64,000 bases of DNA from Gammaproteobacteria bacterium. GTDB taxonomy: Bacteria; Pseudomonadota; Gammaproteobacteria; Pseudomonadales; Moraxellaceae. Made by a program: the position numbers and the translations under genes. A model generated the notes under the pieces. The model was not told where the DNA came from. It ran no database searches and worked only from the letters and a program-made list of their open reading frames with translations. Shown one piece after another: positions 62,764 through 64,000 of the stretch. The DNA is taken from assembly GCA_028868515.1 (NCBI GenBank), contig JAGWUI010000008.1:49716-113715 (forward strand), in the 5' to 3' direction. Numbering within the stretch: the first letter of the stretch is position 1; each line of letters starts with the position of its first letter.

Positions 62764-64000
62764 GTGACTGACCACACACAAAATCTTGATTCATCGACTT
62801 CAGGTTTAAATCAAAAAGACGCCAATCAAACTGTCCGTATTGGTTGCGCTTCAGGTTTTTGGGGCGATACCAATACCGCAGCTTTTCAATTGGTGCATAT
62901 GGCACAGATTGATTATTTGGTGTTTGATTATCTGTCTGAAGTCACGATGTCGATCATGGCACGTGCAAAGATGAAAGATCCAACGATGGGCTATGCGCAT
63001 GATTTTGTAACGCGTGTTATGGAACCTTTGCTGAAAACGATTGCGGCAAAAAAAATTAAAGTGATCAGTAATGCGGGTGGTATCAATCCGCTGTCTTGTC
63101 GTGATGCGATCGTGAAACTGATTGACGCGGCAGGCTTAGATTTGAAAGTTGCAGTGGTACTCGGTGATGATCTGACGGCAGAGCAAGCGCAGCTTCGTGC
63201 ATCGGGCGTCACTGAAATGTTTTCAGGTCAAACGATGCCTGAAAATATGGCAAGTATTAATGCTTACTTAGGCGCAGTGCCGATTCGTGATGCGTTGACA
63301 ACTGGTGCAGACATTGTGATTACTGGTCGTGTGGTGGATTCTGCGGTGGTGATTGGACCACTCATGCATGAGTTTGGTTGGGCAACGAATGATTATGATC
63401 GTCTTGCTCAAGCTGCACTTGCGGGTCATGTGATTGAGTGCGGTGCGCAGTGTACTGGCGGTAATTTCACCGATTGGGAAGATGTCCCTGGCTACGACAA
63501 CATGGGCTTCCCGATAGCAGAGGTCTCTGCGGATGGTTCATTTGTGATTAGTAAACCTGATGGAACGGGTGGCTTGATTAACAAAGCCACGATTGGCGAA
63601 CAGATTCTTTATGAGATCAATGACCCTCAGTCTTATATTTTGCCAGATGTCGTGGCGGATTTTAGTCATGTGCAGTTAGAGCAGGTTGACGTCAATCGCG
63701 TGAAGGTCAGTGGTGCAAAAGGTCGCGCGCCAACCAACCAATATAAAGTCAGTGCAACTTATGCCGATGGTTATCGTGTGTTGGTCAGTTTTGTGATTGC
63801 GGGGATTGATGCTAAGCGTAAAGCTGAAAAAGTTGCCAATGCGATTGTCTCAAAATGTGAACGTGTTTTGGCAATGCGTGGTGTGTCTGGCTTCACTGAA
63901 AAATCGATTGAATACATCGGCACAGAGTCGACTTATGGTCCACACGGTCGTTGTGCAGAAACGCGCGAAGTTGCGGTCAAGATTGCTGTGACGCATCCAA
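62764..64000 (+). CDS. AtuA-like (DUF1446) acyclic terpene/fatty-acid utilisation protein, 3' truncated by window
   Basis: 412 residues visible from a GTG at 62764, with no stop before the window end. '[21 protein letters not shown]', '[11 protein letters not shown]', '[21 protein letters not shown]' and '[18 protein letters not shown]' are the AtuA family landmarks. In Pseudomonas atuA is the first gene of a cluster for citronellol/geraniol or leucine-type branched-chain degradation. Downstream partners (atuB-H-like) would lie beyond the window. The exact activity of AtuA is unknown. Confidence 0.9.
   Translation, partial: MTDHTQNLDSSTSGLNQKDANQTVRIGCASGFWGDTNTAAFQLVHMAQIDYLVFDYLSEVTMSIMARAKMKDPTMGYAHDFVTRVMEPLLKTIAAKKIKVISNAGGINPLSCRDAIVKLIDAAGLDLKVAVVLGDDLTAEQAQLRASGVTEMFSGQTMPENMASINAYLGAVPIRDALTTGADIVITGRVVDSAVVIGPLMHEFGWATNDYDRLAQAALAGHVIECGAQCTGGNFTDWEDVPGYDNMGFPIAEVSADGSFVISKPDGTGGLINKATIGEQILYEINDPQSYILPDVVADFSHVQLEQVDVNRVKVSGAKGRAPTNQYKVSATYADGYRVLVSFVIAGIDAKRKAEKVANAIVSKCERVLAMRGVSGFTEKSIEYIGTESTYGPHGRCAETREVAVKIAVTHP

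Overview
The window looks like chromosomal DNA of a gammaproteobacterium of the family Moraxellaceae, closest in feel to Acinetobacter. This rests on the AspRS, Asd and FimV protein character, the conserved asd-fimV-truA order, two tandem PF10118 metal-dependent hydrolases, moderate-to-low GC and A/T-rich intergenic regions. Genus-level placement is an inference; no rRNA gene is present and no tRNA gene was noticed.

Layout. 1-9.6 kb: end of a DUF4230-like protein, an alpha/beta hydrolase, an SDR, a lipoprotein, priA, ridA, a conserved unknown, a TonB-like protein and the phoH-ybeY pair. 9.8-13.8 kb: two tandem paralogous alpha/beta hydrolases, a 590-aa membrane protein of unknown function, infA. 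14-22 kb: an AraC-type regulator, then the minus-strand block asd-fimV(N)-fimV(C)-asparaginase-truA, in which FimV is split into two overlapping genes. 22-29 kb: a membrane-anchored EEP-family protein, a GGA-rich candidate Rsm-type sRNA with a GacA-like box, and a minus-strand operon uup-lipoprotein-lpxL/M-like-glycosyltransferase. 29-36 kb: slyX, small unknown genes, a NIPSNAP gene flanked by 51-bp direct repeats rich in DnaA-box-like sequences, a MOSC protein, topA and its small neighbours. 36-44 kb: a YbaL/Kef-type antiporter, rpmB-rpmG, a coniferyl-aldehyde-type dehydrogenase divergent from a TetR regulator, and an Ig-like lipoprotein of different base composition. 43-53 kb: purU, an MFS permease, a methyltransferase, an AraC regulator divergent from the two PF10118 genes, an HxlR regulator divergent from an SDR, aspS. 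53-64 kb: a trimeric autotransporter adhesin with nine 105-bp repeats, ompW, a fold-type III PLP enzyme plus a sugar-lactone oxidase, ttcA, a GNAT acetyltransferase, and a TetR regulator divergent from an AtuA-like gene that runs off the window.

Most of the window is housekeeping sequence. The most interesting parts are the candidate Gac/Rsm small RNA at about 23.73-23.90 kb, the split fimV, three GTAG-type REP pairs, the DnaA-box-like direct repeats, the adhesin with its head-like repeats placed after the stalk, and several palindromic or iterated operators between divergent regulator/target genes. No CRISPR array, prophage, IS transposase or obvious defence system was seen.
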